Shown: one piece after another, positions 11,238 through 20,371 of the stretch
Position numbering within the stretch: position 1 is the first letter of the stretch
Layout of the letters: each line of letters begins with the position of its first letter
Source of the DNA: Nesterenkonia sp. Act20
GTDB lineage: Bacteria; Actinomycetota; Actinomycetes; Actinomycetales; Micrococcaceae
Assembly: GCF_019173455.1 (NCBI RefSeq)
Contig: NZ_JADPQH010000001.1
Location: forward strand, 1,116,001 to 1,180,000
Length of the DNA stretch: 64,000 bases
Direction: 5' to 3'
Position numbers and translations under genes: made by a program
Notes under the pieces: model-generated
The model's input: only the letters and a program-made list of their open reading frames with translations
Database searches by the model: none
What the model was told of the DNA's origin: nothing

Positions 11238-11889
11238 TGAGGCCAGTCGGCTGCTCGAGGAGGAGCTCAGCGACCCACGATATCAGCGCGACGCGACGGG
11301 CCCGCTGCGCGAGACGGCGGACCGATTCTTCGCCTGGCTGGACCAGATGCAGCTGAACCTGGGACCGGTGGAGCTTCCGCTGGGTCCCATCCTGCTGCTG
11401 GGCCTGCTGCTGGCCGCCATCATCCTCTGCATCGTGCTGGTCCGTCCGCGGCTGCAGCGCGGGGCAGAGACCGAGGAGCTGGGCCTGAGTCCGGCGAGTG
11501 TCACCGCGGCGGCGCTGCGTGGGCAGGCAGAGGCCCACGCCGCCGTCGGCCGCTTCGATGAGGCCTGCCGCGAGCGCTTCCGCGCGATCATCCGCGCCGC
11601 CGAGGAGCGGCAGGACCTCGCGGAACAGGCCGGACGCACCGCCACCGAGGCCGGCCAGGCGCTGGCGCAGGTTCACCCGGAGGAGGCTGCACCCGCAGCG
11701 CGCGCCGCGGAGCTGTTCAATTACTCGCGCTACGGCGGCCGGTCTCTGCAACGAGCCGACTACGACACGCTGCTCGCCTTCGACCAGCGCCTCGAGCGGC
11801 CGGTGGGTCAACGTCCCGGGCAGCTCTCGGGCCAGCCCCGCGAAGAGCACTATGAAGAGCACGGCGCAGAGCAGGCGGTGAGCAGATGA
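11221..11889 (+). CDS. DUF4129 domain-containing membrane protein
   Basis: A 222-residue protein with one membrane segment (about 57-80, ILLLGLLLAAIILCIVLV) and a cytoplasmic C-terminal DUF4129 domain. That domain is recognisable by the helical DEACRERFRAIIRAAEER region and by AAELFNYSRYGGRSLQRADY. The molecular role is unknown. The family almost always occurs with MoxR, DUF58 and DUF4350 genes, as here. It overlaps the genes on both sides (17 bp upstream, ATGA downstream), so it is translationally coupled. Confidence 0.85.
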   Translation: MQLERDEASRLLEEELSDPRYQRDATGPLRETADRFFAWLDQMQLNLGPVELPLGPILLLGLLLAAIILCIVLVRPRLQRGAETEELGLSPASVTAAALRGQAEAHAAVGRFDEACRERFRAIIRAAEERQDLAEQAGRTATEAGQALAQVHPEEAAPAARAAELFNYSRYGGRSLQRADYDTLLAFDQRLERPVGQRPGQLSGQPREEHYEEHGAEQAVSR

Positions 11890-13235
11890 CGACGGCGACG
11901 CTGGGCTCCGCGGTGCGCTCCGGCTTCCAGCGCTGGCAGTTCTGGCTGCTCCTGCTGGTGCTCGGTCTTCTCTCCGTGATGCTGGTCCAGGCCATGGCCG
12001 AGGAGGATATGGACCGGTACGGCCTGGAGAACACCTCGCTGGACGGCTATGCCGCACTGGCGCAGGTCCTCGCAGACCAGGGAGTCACGCTGCACCCCGC
12101 CACCTCCGCACAGACCGCCGAGGAGCTCATGCAGCAGCACCCCGAGGCTGCGCTGGCGGTCCTCTCCCGGGGAGACGTGCCGGACGAGGAGTTCCTGGAA
12201 CGGCTGCGCCAGGGCCCGGATCGCCCGGTGGTGCTGCTGGATGAATCTGCGCAGCTGGTCAGCGCCCTGTTTCTCGAAGCAGAGGTCAGCTACGCCGGGG
12301 CCCACGCAGGGGGCGGCCCGATGGAGGAGGCGACCCTGGAGGCCGGCGCGCAGTGTTCCATTCCTGCGGCCGTCACAGCGCAAGACCTGCGCGCCCCGGG
12401 AGCACTCTTCTACAGCGAAGGCCCCGGATGCTTCACCGGATTCGAGGACGGCACAGGGCCGGCCCAGGCTCTCGTGGAGACTCCGGCAGGGCTGCTCTTC
12501 GGAGCCCCCGAGGCGTTCAGCAATCACGACATCACCCAAGTCGGCAACGCCGCACTGGCGCTCTCGCTGTTCGGCGAGCGCGAGGAGCTCATCTGGTACA
12601 CCCCGATGGGATTGGACGCGCTGGGCGCCGAGGACTGGGCCTCTCCCACCGAGCTGCTTCCCGGCTGGGTGTTTCCGCTGGCCTGGTGGCTGCTGCTGTG
12701 CGCCCTCGTGCTGATGCTCGTGATGGGTCGCCGTCCGGGCCCGGTGGTCGGTGAGCCGCTGCCGGTCCGGGTCCCCGGAGCGGAGACCGCCGAGGGACGC
12801 GGACGGATGTATCAGAGCGCCAATGCCGTGGAGGCCTCGGCGCAGACCCTGCGCAGCGCGCACCTGATCCGACTCGCCCGGCTGCTCCGTCTGGGCTCCG
12901 CTCCAGCTGAATCGAGCATCCTGGAGGCAGCCGCGCGGCAGGTGCGCCGCGATCCCGCCGAGGTTGCCGAGCTCTTCGGCCGGCGGCCGCGCAACAACGC
13001 CGAGCTGGTGGCCTATGCGCAGGCTTTGGGGACCTTGGAGGCAGACGCCGAGCATGCGGTGCTCACTGCGCACACCCGGTCCCGCACCGTACCCGCCCGG
13101 CCAGAGGCTCCACCAGACCCAGCAGCAGACCCATCGCCGGGACCAGCCGCAGACCCCCTGTCGGACTTCCAGCAGAATCCACCCCGGAACACCCAGCCCG
13201 ACTCTCAGCAAGGGAAGAACAGCAGCAATGACTGA
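11886..13235 (+). CDS. DUF4350 domain-containing protein
   Basis: A 449-residue protein. An N-terminal membrane segment (about 18-37) is followed by an extracytoplasmic DUF4350 domain that begins at NTSLDGYAALAQVLADQGV, resembling the GATase-like DUF4350 fold. A second membrane segment (about 258-280, PLAWWLLLCALVLMLVMG) leads to a cytoplasmic helical tail rich in Pro, Ala and Gln. The start overlaps the upstream stop as ATGA and the end overlaps the moxR start by 8 bp. It probably forms a membrane complex with the other products of the operon, but no activity is known. Confidence 0.85.
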   Translation: MTTATLGSAVRSGFQRWQFWLLLLVLGLLSVMLVQAMAEEDMDRYGLENTSLDGYAALAQVLADQGVTLHPATSAQTAEELMQQHPEAALAVLSRGDVPDEEFLERLRQGPDRPVVLLDESAQLVSALFLEAEVSYAGAHAGGGPMEEATLEAGAQCSIPAAVTAQDLRAPGALFYSEGPGCFTGFEDGTGPAQALVETPAGLLFGAPEAFSNHDITQVGNAALALSLFGEREELIWYTPMGLDALGAEDWASPTELLPGWVFPLAWWLLLCALVLMLVMGRRPGPVVGEPLPVRVPGAETAEGRGRMYQSANAVEASAQTLRSAHLIRLARLLRLGSAPAESSILEAAARQVRRDPAEVAELFGRRPRNNAELVAYAQALGTLEADAEHAVLTAHTRSRTVPARPEAPPDPAADPSPGPAADPLSDFQQNPPRNTQPDSQQGKNSSND

Positions 13236-14283
13236 ACCTCTTAACGGCTCCCCACACACCCAGGAAGCGTCCGCGCCCGGCTACCCCGCTGCGGGAGCCT
13301 CGCCTGGACACACCGGAACGTCTACGCAGGAGCAGCATCAGCTCCGCGACAGGTTTCAGCAGGTCCGCGTCGAGGTGGCGAAGGCCGTGGTCGGTCAGGA
13401 CACGGCGGTGACCAGCGTGCTGATCGGGCTGCTGGTGCGCGGCCACGTGCTGCTCGAAGGTGTCCCCGGCGTGGCCAAGACCCTTCTGGTCCGCGCGATC
13501 TCTGCCTCGCTGAGCCTGGACACGGCTCGGGTCCAGTTCACTCCGGATCTCATGCCCGGTGACGTCACCGGCTCCCTGGTCTATGACTCCACGACGGGAG
13601 ACTTCAGCTTCCGCGAGGGACCGGTGTTCACGAACCTGATGCTGGCTGATGAGATCAACCGCACGCCGCCGAAGACCCAGGCCTCGCTGCTCGAGGCCAT
13701 GGAGGAGCGTCAGGTCTCGGTGGACGGGATCAGCCGCCCGCTGCCGGATCCCTTCCTGGTGGCCGCCACGCAGAACCCCGTGGAGTATGAGGGCACCTAC
13801 CCGCTGCCGGAGGCCCAGCTGGACCGCTTCCTGTTGAAGGTGCACCTGGATCTGCCCCAGCGCGGTGAGGAGATCGAGGTCATTCGCCGCCACGCCGCAG
13901 GCTTCAACCCCTCGGACCTCGCCGGCGCCGGGGTCACCGCCGTGGCCGGCGCCGCCGATGTGATCGCCGCACGCGCGCAGGTCAGTCAGGTCTCGATCGC
14001 GCCCGAGGTGCTCGCGTACATCGTCGATCTCGCCCGAGCCACCCGGGAGACCCCCAGCTTCCAGCTGGGCGTCTCACCCCGCGGCGCCACGGCTCTGATG
14101 AACGCCTCCCGCGCTTGGGCCTGGCTCTCCGGGCGCGATTTCATCACCCCGGATGACATCAAGGCGCTGGCCCCGGCCTGTCTGCGCCACCGCGTCGCGC
14201 TGCGTCCCGAGGCCGCGATGGACGGGGTCAGCATCGATGATGTGCTGCAGTCCATCCTGGCCACCGTGCCGGTTCCGCGCTGA
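13228..14283 (+). CDS. MoxR family AAA+ ATPase
   Basis: A 351-residue AAA+ chaperone-like ATPase of the MoxR subfamily. After a roughly 30-residue disordered N-terminus the Walker A region reads HVLLEGVPGVAKTLLVRA. Walker B is LMLADEINRTPPKTQ and sensor 1 is FLVAATQNPVEYEGTYPLPE. The C-terminal lid has the arginine-containing GVSPRGATALMNASRAWAW motif. MoxR proteins are thought to remodel or insert metal into partner complexes, usually together with a VWA/DUF58 protein such as the next gene. ATG at 13228 was chosen because it overlaps the upstream stop codon and matches the family length. Confidence 0.93.
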   Translation: MTEPLNGSPHTQEASAPGYPAAGASPGHTGTSTQEQHQLRDRFQQVRVEVAKAVVGQDTAVTSVLIGLLVRGHVLLEGVPGVAKTLLVRAISASLSLDTARVQFTPDLMPGDVTGSLVYDSTTGDFSFREGPVFTNLMLADEINRTPPKTQASLLEAMEERQVSVDGISRPLPDPFLVAATQNPVEYEGTYPLPEAQLDRFLLKVHLDLPQRGEEIEVIRRHAAGFNPSDLAGAGVTAVAGAADVIAARAQVSQVSIAPEVLAYIVDLARATRETPSFQLGVSPRGATALMNASRAWAWLSGRDFITPDDIKALAPACLRHRVALRPEAAMDGVSIDDVLQSILATVPVPR

Positions 14284-14292
14284 GGCGTCCCG

Positions 14293-15600
14293 ATGGTGCT
14301 GACCCGACGCTTCCTGTACGTGACGCTGGGACTCAGCGCCGTCGTCGTCGTGCTGCCTGGATGGGAGACCCTGCTCGGCTGCGCGGTGCTGCTGGTGCTG
14401 CTCGCGGCTCTCGATATGGCGCTGGCAGGGTCTCCGCGCCGCGTGAGCGTGGAGCGGCTGCCGAGCACACCCGTGCGGCTCGGACAGCCGACGACGGCGA
14501 GCACCGCGCTGCACCATCACGGCTCACGTCGGCTGCGCGGGCAGGTCAAGGACGGCTGGCAGCCCTCGGCCGGAGCACGGCGACCGATCGCTCCTGTGGA
14601 CCTGGACCCGGGTCGGACCCGACGGATCGAGACCCCGCTGCGGCCCTCACGCCGCGGAGACCTGCACAGCGAGCACGTCAGCGTGCGCTCGATCGGACCG
14701 CTGGGTCTGGCTGGCCGTCAGGTGGTCCACCGGGTGCCGCACACCCTGCGCGTGCTGCCGCCCTTCCACTCCCGGAGACATCTGCCCTCGAAGCTGCAGC
14801 GGCTGAGGGAGCTCGACGGCGCCACCGCGGTTCAGATCCGCGGCGCGGGGCACGAGTTCGATTCGCTGCGGGACTACGTGCGCGGCGATGACGTCCGCTC
14901 CATCGACTGGCGGGCCACCGCGCGCCGTCAGTCCTCACAGGGTCAACATCTGGTGGTGCGGACGTGGCGTCCCGAGCGGGATCGCCGGGTGATCCTCGCC
15001 CTGGACTCCTCCCGCACCTCCGCGGTCCGGATCGAGGACGAGCCGCGGCTGGACTCGGGAATGGAGGCGGCGCTGCTGCTCGGCGCCCTGGCCTCCGGAG
15101 CCGGTGACCGAGTGGACTTCTTCGCCTTTGACCGAGGGCTGAGCGGCCAGGCTCGGTCGGGGATGCGCGGTGACCTGCTGCACCGGATGGCCGATGCGAT
15201 GTCTTCAGTTCAGCCGCGGCTGGTCGAGGCGGACTTCTCTCAGCTGCCGGCCCAGGTGCGCGCGGTCACCGCTCAGCGCAGCCTGCTCGTGGTGCTGACC
15301 TCGCTGGACTCCGGTTCCCTGGAAGAGGGTCTGCTGCCGGTGCTGCCCGCCCTCGTGCAAAGGCACCTCGTCGTCCTGGCGGCGGTGCGCGACCCCGAGC
15401 TCGACCGCCGAGCTCGGGCGCGGGAGACCACCAGCGAGGTCTATCGAGCGGCGGCCGCAGAACGTGGACTGATCGAGAAGGAGGCGCTGCGGCGCCAGCT
15501 GAGCTCGCTCGGCGTGGAGGTCGTCGAGGCCACGCCCCACCAGCTGCCGCCCCAGCTCGCCGACACTTATATCCGTCTCAAGGCTTCCGGTCGGCTGTGA
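14293..15600 (+). CDS. DUF58 domain-containing protein
   Basis: A 435-residue protein with two short N-terminal membrane segments (residues 5-22 and 28-46) and a beta-sandwich region. The DUF58 core follows, marked by GHEFDSLRDYVRGDDVRSIDWRATAR (about 197-222), and then a VWA-like region (VILALDSSRTSAVRIEDEP) in which Ser/Thr residues replace a full MIDAS. It usually works with a MoxR ATPase, here encoded 9 bp upstream. It is likely membrane anchored with the domain in the cytoplasm. It is the last gene of the five-gene operon. Confidence 0.9.
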   Translation: MVLTRRFLYVTLGLSAVVVVLPGWETLLGCAVLLVLLAALDMALAGSPRRVSVERLPSTPVRLGQPTTASTALHHHGSRRLRGQVKDGWQPSAGARRPIAPVDLDPGRTRRIETPLRPSRRGDLHSEHVSVRSIGPLGLAGRQVVHRVPHTLRVLPPFHSRRHLPSKLQRLRELDGATAVQIRGAGHEFDSLRDYVRGDDVRSIDWRATARRQSSQGQHLVVRTWRPERDRRVILALDSSRTSAVRIEDEPRLDSGMEAALLLGALASGAGDRVDFFAFDRGLSGQARSGMRGDLLHRMADAMSSVQPRLVEADFSQLPAQVRAVTAQRSLLVVLTSLDSGSLEEGLLPVLPALVQRHLVVLAAVRDPELDRRARARETTSEVYRAAAAERGLIEKEALRRQLSSLGVEVVEATPHQLPPQLADTYIRLKASGRL

Positions 15601-15704
15601 GACCGTCCTGACCGGCGGGAATGCGCCGACCCCCTGGGTTGCTGAATACTGGGCACCAGCCTCGGCACGGCCGCCGAGCGCATCCTCGAACTGAAAGTCA
15701 TCTC

Positions 15705-16850
15705 ATGAAGGTATTGGCAGCCATGTCCGGCGGAGTCGACTCCGCCGTGGCCGCGGCCCGCGCCGTCGACGCCGGCCACGAGGTGGTCGGCGTGCATCTG
15801 GCGCTGAGCCGCATGCCCGGCACCCTGCGCACCGGTTCCCGCGGCTGCTGCACGATCGAGGACTCCTCCGACGCCTGGCGAGCCTGCGAGAAGCTCGGCA
15901 TCCCCTTCTACGTATGGGACTTCTCCGAACGCTTCAAGGCCGACGTCGTCGATGACTTCATCAGTGAATATGCCGCCGGCCGGACCCCCAACCCCTGCAT
16001 GCGCTGCAACGAGAAGATCAAGTTCGAGGCGCTGCTCGACAAGGCGATCGCGCTGGGCTTCGACGCCGTGGCCACCGGGCACTACGCCAAGGTCTTCCGG
16101 GACGCTGAGGGCAACCCTGAACTCCACCGCGCCGCGACCTGGACCAAGGACCAGTCCTATGTGCTCGGCGTGCTCACCACCGAGCAGCTGGAGCACTGCA
16201 TGTTCCCGCTCGGTGAGACCCCGTCGAAGGACCTGGTCCGTGCCGAGGCCGCCGAGCGCGGGCTCTCCGTGGCCAAGAAGCCGGACTCCCATGACATCTG
16301 CTTCATCCCCGACGGTGACACCCGCGGCTGGCTCGCCGAGCAGATCGAGCTGCGCAACGGCCCCATCCTGGACGCCGAGGGTCAGCAGATCGGTGAGCAT
16401 GAGGGGTCCGAGGCGTACACCGTCGGGCAGCGGCGCGGCCTCAAGCTCGGACATCCCGCCCCGGACGGCAAGCCCCGGTTCGTGCTGGAGATCAGGCCGA
16501 AGGAGAACACCGTCGTCGCCGGTCCTCGCGAGCTGCTCGAGATCGACCGGCTCTCCGGCATCCGGCTCTCCTGGGCGGGCGCCCCGGTGGCGGAGTCCTC
16601 CACGGGCGAATGGTTCGACCTGGACCTGCAGATCCGCGCCCATGCGGATCCGGTCCCGGCCCGCGCACGAGTCGAGACGCTGGACCCGGAGACCGAGGAC
16701 GGCGCCCCGCGGCTGATGGTCGAGCTGCAGGAGGCTCTCCAGGGGGTCGCCCCGGGCCAGACGGCCGTGATGTACCAGGGAACCCGCGTGCTGGGACAGG
16801 CCACCATCGACACCGCCCGCTCGAAGAACTACCACCCCGTGGCCAGCTGA
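15705..16850 (+). CDS. mnmA: tRNA-specific 2-thiouridylase MnmA
   Basis: MnmA makes the 2-thio group of wobble uridine 34 in tRNA-Lys, -Glu and -Gln. The 381-residue protein has the PP-loop SGGVDSA at residues 8-14, which adenylates U34. The nucleophile Cys101 is in [11 protein letters not shown] and the persulfide-carrying Cys199 is in [11 protein letters not shown]. The central [18 protein letters not shown] and the C-terminal beta-barrel are normal. The chosen ATG matches the family N-terminus; an upstream in-frame ATG at 15621 would add 28 poorly conserved residues. The sulfur donor is probably the cysteine desulfurase at 19.1-20.3 kb. Confidence 0.95.
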   Translation: MKVLAAMSGGVDSAVAAARAVDAGHEVVGVHLALSRMPGTLRTGSRGCCTIEDSSDAWRACEKLGIPFYVWDFSERFKADVVDDFISEYAAGRTPNPCMRCNEKIKFEALLDKAIALGFDAVATGHYAKVFRDAEGNPELHRAATWTKDQSYVLGVLTTEQLEHCMFPLGETPSKDLVRAEAAERGLSVAKKPDSHDICFIPDGDTRGWLAEQIELRNGPILDAEGQQIGEHEGSEAYTVGQRRGLKLGHPAPDGKPRFVLEIRPKENTVVAGPRELLEIDRLSGIRLSWAGAPVAESSTGEWFDLDLQIRAHADPVPARARVETLDPETEDGAPRLMVELQEALQGVAPGQTAVMYQGTRVLGQATIDTARSKNYHPVAS

Positions 16851-16870
16851 ACCGACCGGTGCCCGGCAAG

Positions 16871-16876
16871 TAGGCT
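16871..16876 (+). promoter_or_regulatory. -10 element of a leaderless promoter (chorismate mutase)
   Basis: TAGGCT ends exactly 6 nt before the ATG at 16883, the spacing expected when transcription begins at the start codon. A weak -35-like TGAACC lies at 16848-16853, 17 nt upstream. Confidence 0.6.
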
Positions 16877-16882
16877 GGAGGC

Positions 16883-17332
16883 ATGAGCACAGATCCCCGC
16901 GCCGGCGAGGCCGCAGCCTATGTAGAGCCCGAGATCCTCGACGAGCTGGTGTCCATGCGCGCCAGCATCGACAACATCGACGCGACCCTGGTCTATCTGC
17001 TCGCTGAGCGTTTCAAGGCCACCCAGCGCGTGGGAGTGCTCAAGGCCAAGCACCGGCTCCCCGCGGCCGACCCGGCTCGCGAGAAGAAGCAGATCGAACG
17101 GCTCAAGCGGCTCTCCGACGACGCCCAGCTGGACCCCGAGTTCGCGGAGAAGTTCCTGAACTTCATCATCGAAGAGGTCATCCGCCACCATCAGGCGATC
17201 TCCGCCTCGGCCGGGGCCACCACCGGCGACCTCGACGCGGCTGCCGACACTCCCACCGCCCACGGCACCGCGGCAGCGGCTCAGTCCGGGCCCGATTCTG
17301 CACCCGATGCGGCGGAGACCGAGAACCGATGA
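16883..17332 (+). CDS. chorismate mutase (AroQ type)
   Basis: All-helical AroQ-type chorismate mutase, converting chorismate to prephenate for Phe and Tyr synthesis. The 149-residue protein has the CM domain at about 18-110: MRASIDNIDATLVYLLAERF, then the ATQRVGVLKAKHRLPAADPAREKK segment with the Arg and Lys residues typical of the active site, and FLNFIIEEVIRHHQAIS. The last 40 residues are a disordered Ala/Thr-rich tail. There is no signal peptide, so it acts in the cytoplasm. It appears to be transcribed from a leaderless promoter and overlaps the next gene as ATGA. Confidence 0.92.
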   Translation: MSTDPRAGEAAAYVEPEILDELVSMRASIDNIDATLVYLLAERFKATQRVGVLKAKHRLPAADPAREKKQIERLKRLSDDAQLDPEFAEKFLNFIIEEVIRHHQAISASAGATTGDLDAAADTPTAHGTAAAAQSGPDSAPDAAETENR

Positions 17333-18432
17333 CGCTGCGTTCTGCCGCGGCCGGGGTCATGCCCGGCACCGATCTGATGCGCAGCGCCAGACTTCAGGCC
17401 GCCGAGCTGCCCGCACCGCACCTGCCAGGCCTGCCCGAGCTTCCCGACCGCGGCCTGCACTCGGGCCTGCTCGCCCGCGGCCTGGCCCAGCTCTCCGAGC
17501 TCTCCGCCGAGCTGACCTCATACGGCTGGCGGCTGACCCAGCGCCCCGGCGCCGATGATCAGCGCATCCGCGGCTGGCTGCGCTCGGATGTGGACACGCT
17601 CGCCGATGTGCGCGGGCACCGTGCCGAAACCGGCGCAGACCCCGACGACGACGGCCTCGCCCCTCCCCTGGTGCTCGAGCTGATGGGCCCGATCAGCCTC
17701 ATGGCGGGGCTTGCGCTGCCTTCCGGTGAGAAGGTCCTGATCGATCACGGGGCGCGCCGCGATCTGGCCGCCTCCCTGGCGAACGGGACCGCAGAACATG
17801 TCGCCCATGTCAGACGGGCCTGCGCGCCGTCGTCGTTGACCGTGATCATCACCGAACCCGATTACGCCCGCGCCCGAGGCGGGAAGATTCCCACGGTCAG
17901 CGGTTACCGGACCATTCGCTCGCTGGACCGCGATGAGACCCGGGGGCATATCGGGCTGATGATCGAGGCCCTGCAGAGTTCAGGCGTGGAAGAGGTCCTG
18001 CTGGACCTCGGCGGCGTCGTGGAGTCCGAACATCTCGAAGACTTCCGCGCAGGACGCGGCCCCTCGGTGCATGGTTTCGGCGTGGACCTGCCCGTCATGG
18101 AGGCGGCCGGATGGGAGCGCACCGCCGAGCTGGTCGAATCCGGGGCCACGGTGCTCGCCTCGATGCTGACCGGCGCGGAGACCGCGGCGGCTGCGACCAC
18201 GGGGCTGCCCCAGGTCAGCGAGCTGTCCAGGCGTGTGCAGCAGCCCTGGCATCGGCTCGGGATGCCGCTGGACGGGCTGGAGAACTTCCTACTCGTCGGC
18301 TCCTCGGATCGACACCGAGGAGAGCCCGCTCGGTCCCATGTCGCCTCACTGGGTGAACCCTCCGCCATGCGGGTGCTCACCCGCGTCCGGGACACCTCCG
18401 AGGCGCTGCGCGAGCAGATCCGCGAAGCCTGA
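17329..18432 (+). CDS. MetE-like (B12-independent methionine synthase / uroporphyrinogen decarboxylase superfamily) protein
   Basis: A 367-residue protein resembling the short actinobacterial proteins annotated as vitamin-B12-independent methionine synthase. The sequence PGTDLMRSARLQAAELPAPHLPGLPELPDRG matches the MetE C-terminal barrel start, and the VLELMGPISLMAGLALPSGEK and VEEVLLDLGGVV segments fit a TIM barrel. The classical HCxxN and later zinc-binding Cys residues of MetE are not evident, and the protein is half the length of MetE, so catalysis of methionine synthesis is doubtful. It overlaps the chorismate mutase gene by ATGA. In M. tuberculosis similar genes occur near trmU and iscS. 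Confidence 0.7.
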   Translation: MTLRSAAAGVMPGTDLMRSARLQAAELPAPHLPGLPELPDRGLHSGLLARGLAQLSELSAELTSYGWRLTQRPGADDQRIRGWLRSDVDTLADVRGHRAETGADPDDDGLAPPLVLELMGPISLMAGLALPSGEKVLIDHGARRDLAASLANGTAEHVAHVRRACAPSSLTVIITEPDYARARGGKIPTVSGYRTIRSLDRDETRGHIGLMIEALQSSGVEEVLLDLGGVVESEHLEDFRAGRGPSVHGFGVDLPVMEAAGWERTAELVESGATVLASMLTGAETAAAATTGLPQVSELSRRVQQPWHRLGMPLDGLENFLLVGSSDRHRGEPARSHVASLGEPSAMRVLTRVRDTSEALREQIREA

Positions 18433-18440
18433 CCCCCTCT

Positions 18441-18480
18441 CCCGCTTTCATCTTCCCGCTTTCATCTTCCCGCTTTCATC
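18441..18480 (+). repeat. 14-bp tandem repeat, about 3 copies
   Basis: CCCGCTTTCAT begins at 18441, 18455 and 18469 with period 14. It lies just after the MetE-like gene stop and just before the TAATCT promoter element of the VOC gene. There is no coding role. Confidence 0.8.
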
Positions 18481-18489
18481 CATTGGGCA

Positions 18490-18495
18490 TAATCT
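18490..18495 (+). promoter_or_regulatory. candidate -10 element for the VOC gene
   Basis: TAATCT lies 6 nt before an in-frame ATG at 18502. Transcription would start at or near that ATG, so the mRNA may be leaderless for a longer protein or have a 72-nt leader for the domain start at 18574. Confidence 0.5.
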
Positions 18496-18573
18496 GTCGG
18501 AATGAGTCCGCGGGAGAGCCGCATTCCGACGATTCTCGCCCAATCGATGTTAGTACTCCGAGGGGACCGCACC

Positions 18574-18999
18574 ATGGATCAGCGACTGTCGCTGGTGACC
18601 CTGGCAGTGGAAGATCTGCCCGCTACTCGGGCCTTCTACATCGAGGGCCTCGGATGGGAGCCCGCAGTGGAGGCACCGGGAGTCCTGATGCTGCGCGCGG
18701 GAGAACACCTGCTGCTCTCCTTCTGGGATCGCCGCGAGTTCGAGGCCGAGGTGGGACCGATCGGCTCAGGGATCGCGCCGCTGACCCTGGCGCACAACGT
18801 GGGATCCGCGCGGGAGGTCGATCAGGTCTTGGACCAGGCGCGTGCCGCCGGCGCGGAGCAGGTCCTCCCCGCTGAGGACCGCGCGTGGGGCGGCTACACC
18901 GGGTACTTTGCGGATCCCGGTGGATTCCGCTGGGAGATCGCGTGGGCTCCGGGTGAGGTCAACGAGATCGTGCTGCCGCAGGCTCCCCGCGCGAGCTGA
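18574..18999 (+). CDS. VOC family protein (glyoxalase/dioxygenase superfamily)
   Basis: A 141-residue protein of two beta-alpha-beta-beta-beta modules. The first module begins LSLVTLAVEDLPATRAFYIEGLGW. The second ends with GYTGYFADPGGFRWEIAWAP, the usual metal-side motif in which a Glu near the end is a likely ligand. Substrate is unknown; such proteins include lyases, dioxygenases and resistance proteins. The chosen ATG follows GAGGGGACC and fits the domain boundary. A 165-residue version from ATG 18502 is also possible because a -10 element sits 6 nt before it. It is followed by a 102-bp gap to the convergent cysteine desulfurase gene, with no obvious features. Confidence 0.8.
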   Translation: MDQRLSLVTLAVEDLPATRAFYIEGLGWEPAVEAPGVLMLRAGEHLLLSFWDRREFEAEVGPIGSGIAPLTLAHNVGSAREVDQVLDQARAAGAEQVLPAEDRAWGGYTGYFADPGGFRWEIAWAPGEVNEIVLPQAPRAS

Positions 19000-19101
19000 C
19001 TCGCCCGCTCCCCGCGGCGCGCTCCGTCACCTCGCGACCCCGCCACCTCACTCCCCGCCTCTCCTGCCCGATTCTCCATCGGTGGGGCGCGAAGACTGAA
19101 C

Positions 19102-20328
19102 TCAGCGGCGGCCGGCGGCCATCCCCGCGGTGCGCGCCTGGGCGATGACCCCCGGCAGCGCCTCGGCGAGCGCCTCGACCTCGCGCCGGGTGGTGGTCCA
19201 GCCCAGGGTGAAGCGTTGCGCGCCGCGTGCCTGCTCTTCGCTCAGGCCCATCGCCAGCAGCACCTGCGAAGGACGCGGCACGCCCGCCGTGCAGGCGGAG
19301 CCCGTGGCGGTGTCGAAGCCCGCCATGTCCAGCATGAACAGCAGCGAATCCCCCTCCGCCGCATCCACGGTGATGTGCAGGTTGTTCGGCAGCCGCAGCT
19401 CCGGGTGCGTCCTGGGGTCCGGGCCGCGCAGGGTCACACCCTCGAGTCCGACGACGGCGGCCAGCAGCTGGTCTCGCAGCTGCGCCAGCCGCTGGGACTC
19501 CTCCACCTGAGAGGCCACCAGCTCCTCGGCCACCGCCGCGAAGGCGCAGATCCCTGCCACGTCCAGGGTCCCGGAACGGATGTCGCGCTCCTGCCCGCCA
19601 CCATGAAGCACAGGGGTCAGCACCACGTCCCGGCGCACCAGCAGCGCGCCGACGCCCACCGGGGCGCCGATCTTATGCCCGCTGATCGCCATGGTGGCGG
19701 CGCCGGACTCACGAAAGCTCATCGGCGCGGCACCGGCGGGCACGGACCCGAGGGCCTGGACCGCGTCGGTGTGCAGCGGCACGTCGAAACGGGCGCAGAG
19801 CTCGCCGATCTGCGCCACAGGCTGGACGGCGCCGGTCTCATTATTGGCCCACATCACGGTCACCAGGGCCACGCGCGGTGCAGACTCGGTGAGCATGGCC
19901 TCCAGCTGCACCAGATCCACGATCCCGTCGGCGTCCACCGGGATGATTCCCAGCTCGGCCTCTTCGTGGGCTTCCAACCACTCGGCGGTCTCGAGCACCG
20001 CGTGGTGCTCGATCCCGGGGAGCAGCACCCGCGTCCGAGCGGGGTTCTGCTCGCGGCGCTGCCAGTAGAGGCCTTTGACCGCGAGGTTGTCAGCCTCGGT
20101 GCCGCCGGAGGTGAAGATCACCTCAGAGGCGTGAGCCCCGACTGCGTGGGCCAGCTGTTCGCGGGCCGAATCGACTGCGAGCCGGGCACGCCGTCCGGAT
20201 CCATGCAGCGAGGAGGGGTTGGAGAGCGCGGGCATGACCTCGGTGAGCACGCGCATGGCGGTGGGCTTCACCGGCGTGGTGGCCGCGTGGTCGAAGTAGG
20301 AGCTCAGGGCGTGGTCTGCAGATGACAT
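19102..20328 (-). CDS. cysteine desulfurase (NifS/IscS class V aminotransferase)
   Basis: PLP-dependent enzyme that removes sulfur from cysteine as a persulfide for Fe-S clusters and tRNA thiolation. The N-terminus has YFDHAATTPVKPTA. SGGTEADNLAV and the ANNETGAVQPV motif are present. The PLP Lys is in SGHKIGAPVG, and the persulfide Cys is in GSACTAGVPRPSQVL, a group I-like loop. The 408-residue reading starts at ATG 20328; a GTG 9 nt upstream is equally possible. It is divergent from the J-domain gene. No Fe-S scaffold genes adjoin it, and mnmA 2.3 kb away is a plausible recipient of its sulfur. Confidence 0.93.
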   Translation of the reverse strand: MSSADHALSSYFDHAATTPVKPTAMRVLTEVMPALSNPSSLHGSGRRARLAVDSAREQLAHAVGAHASEVIFTSGGTEADNLAVKGLYWQRREQNPARTRVLLPGIEHHAVLETAEWLEAHEEAELGIIPVDADGIVDLVQLEAMLTESAPRVALVTVMWANNETGAVQPVAQIGELCARFDVPLHTDAVQALGSVPAGAAPMSFRESGAATMAISGHKIGAPVGVGALLVRRDVVLTPVLHGGGQERDIRSGTLDVAGICAFAAVAEELVASQVEESQRLAQLRDQLLAAVVGLEGVTLRGPDPRTHPELRLPNNLHITVDAAEGDSLLFMLDMAGFDTATGSACTAGVPRPSQVLLAMGLSEEQARGAQRFTLGWTTTRREVEALAEALPGVIAQARTAGMAAGRR

Positions 20329-20371
20329 CGTGTCCACGATTCTACGCTTTTGGGGATATCGTGAATCCTCG

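Noticed and set aside
9629-11356. A 575-codon plus-strand frame running from mtrA into the membrane-protein operon
   Set aside because: Its first third is antisense to mtrA and the rest is a different frame of two supported genes.
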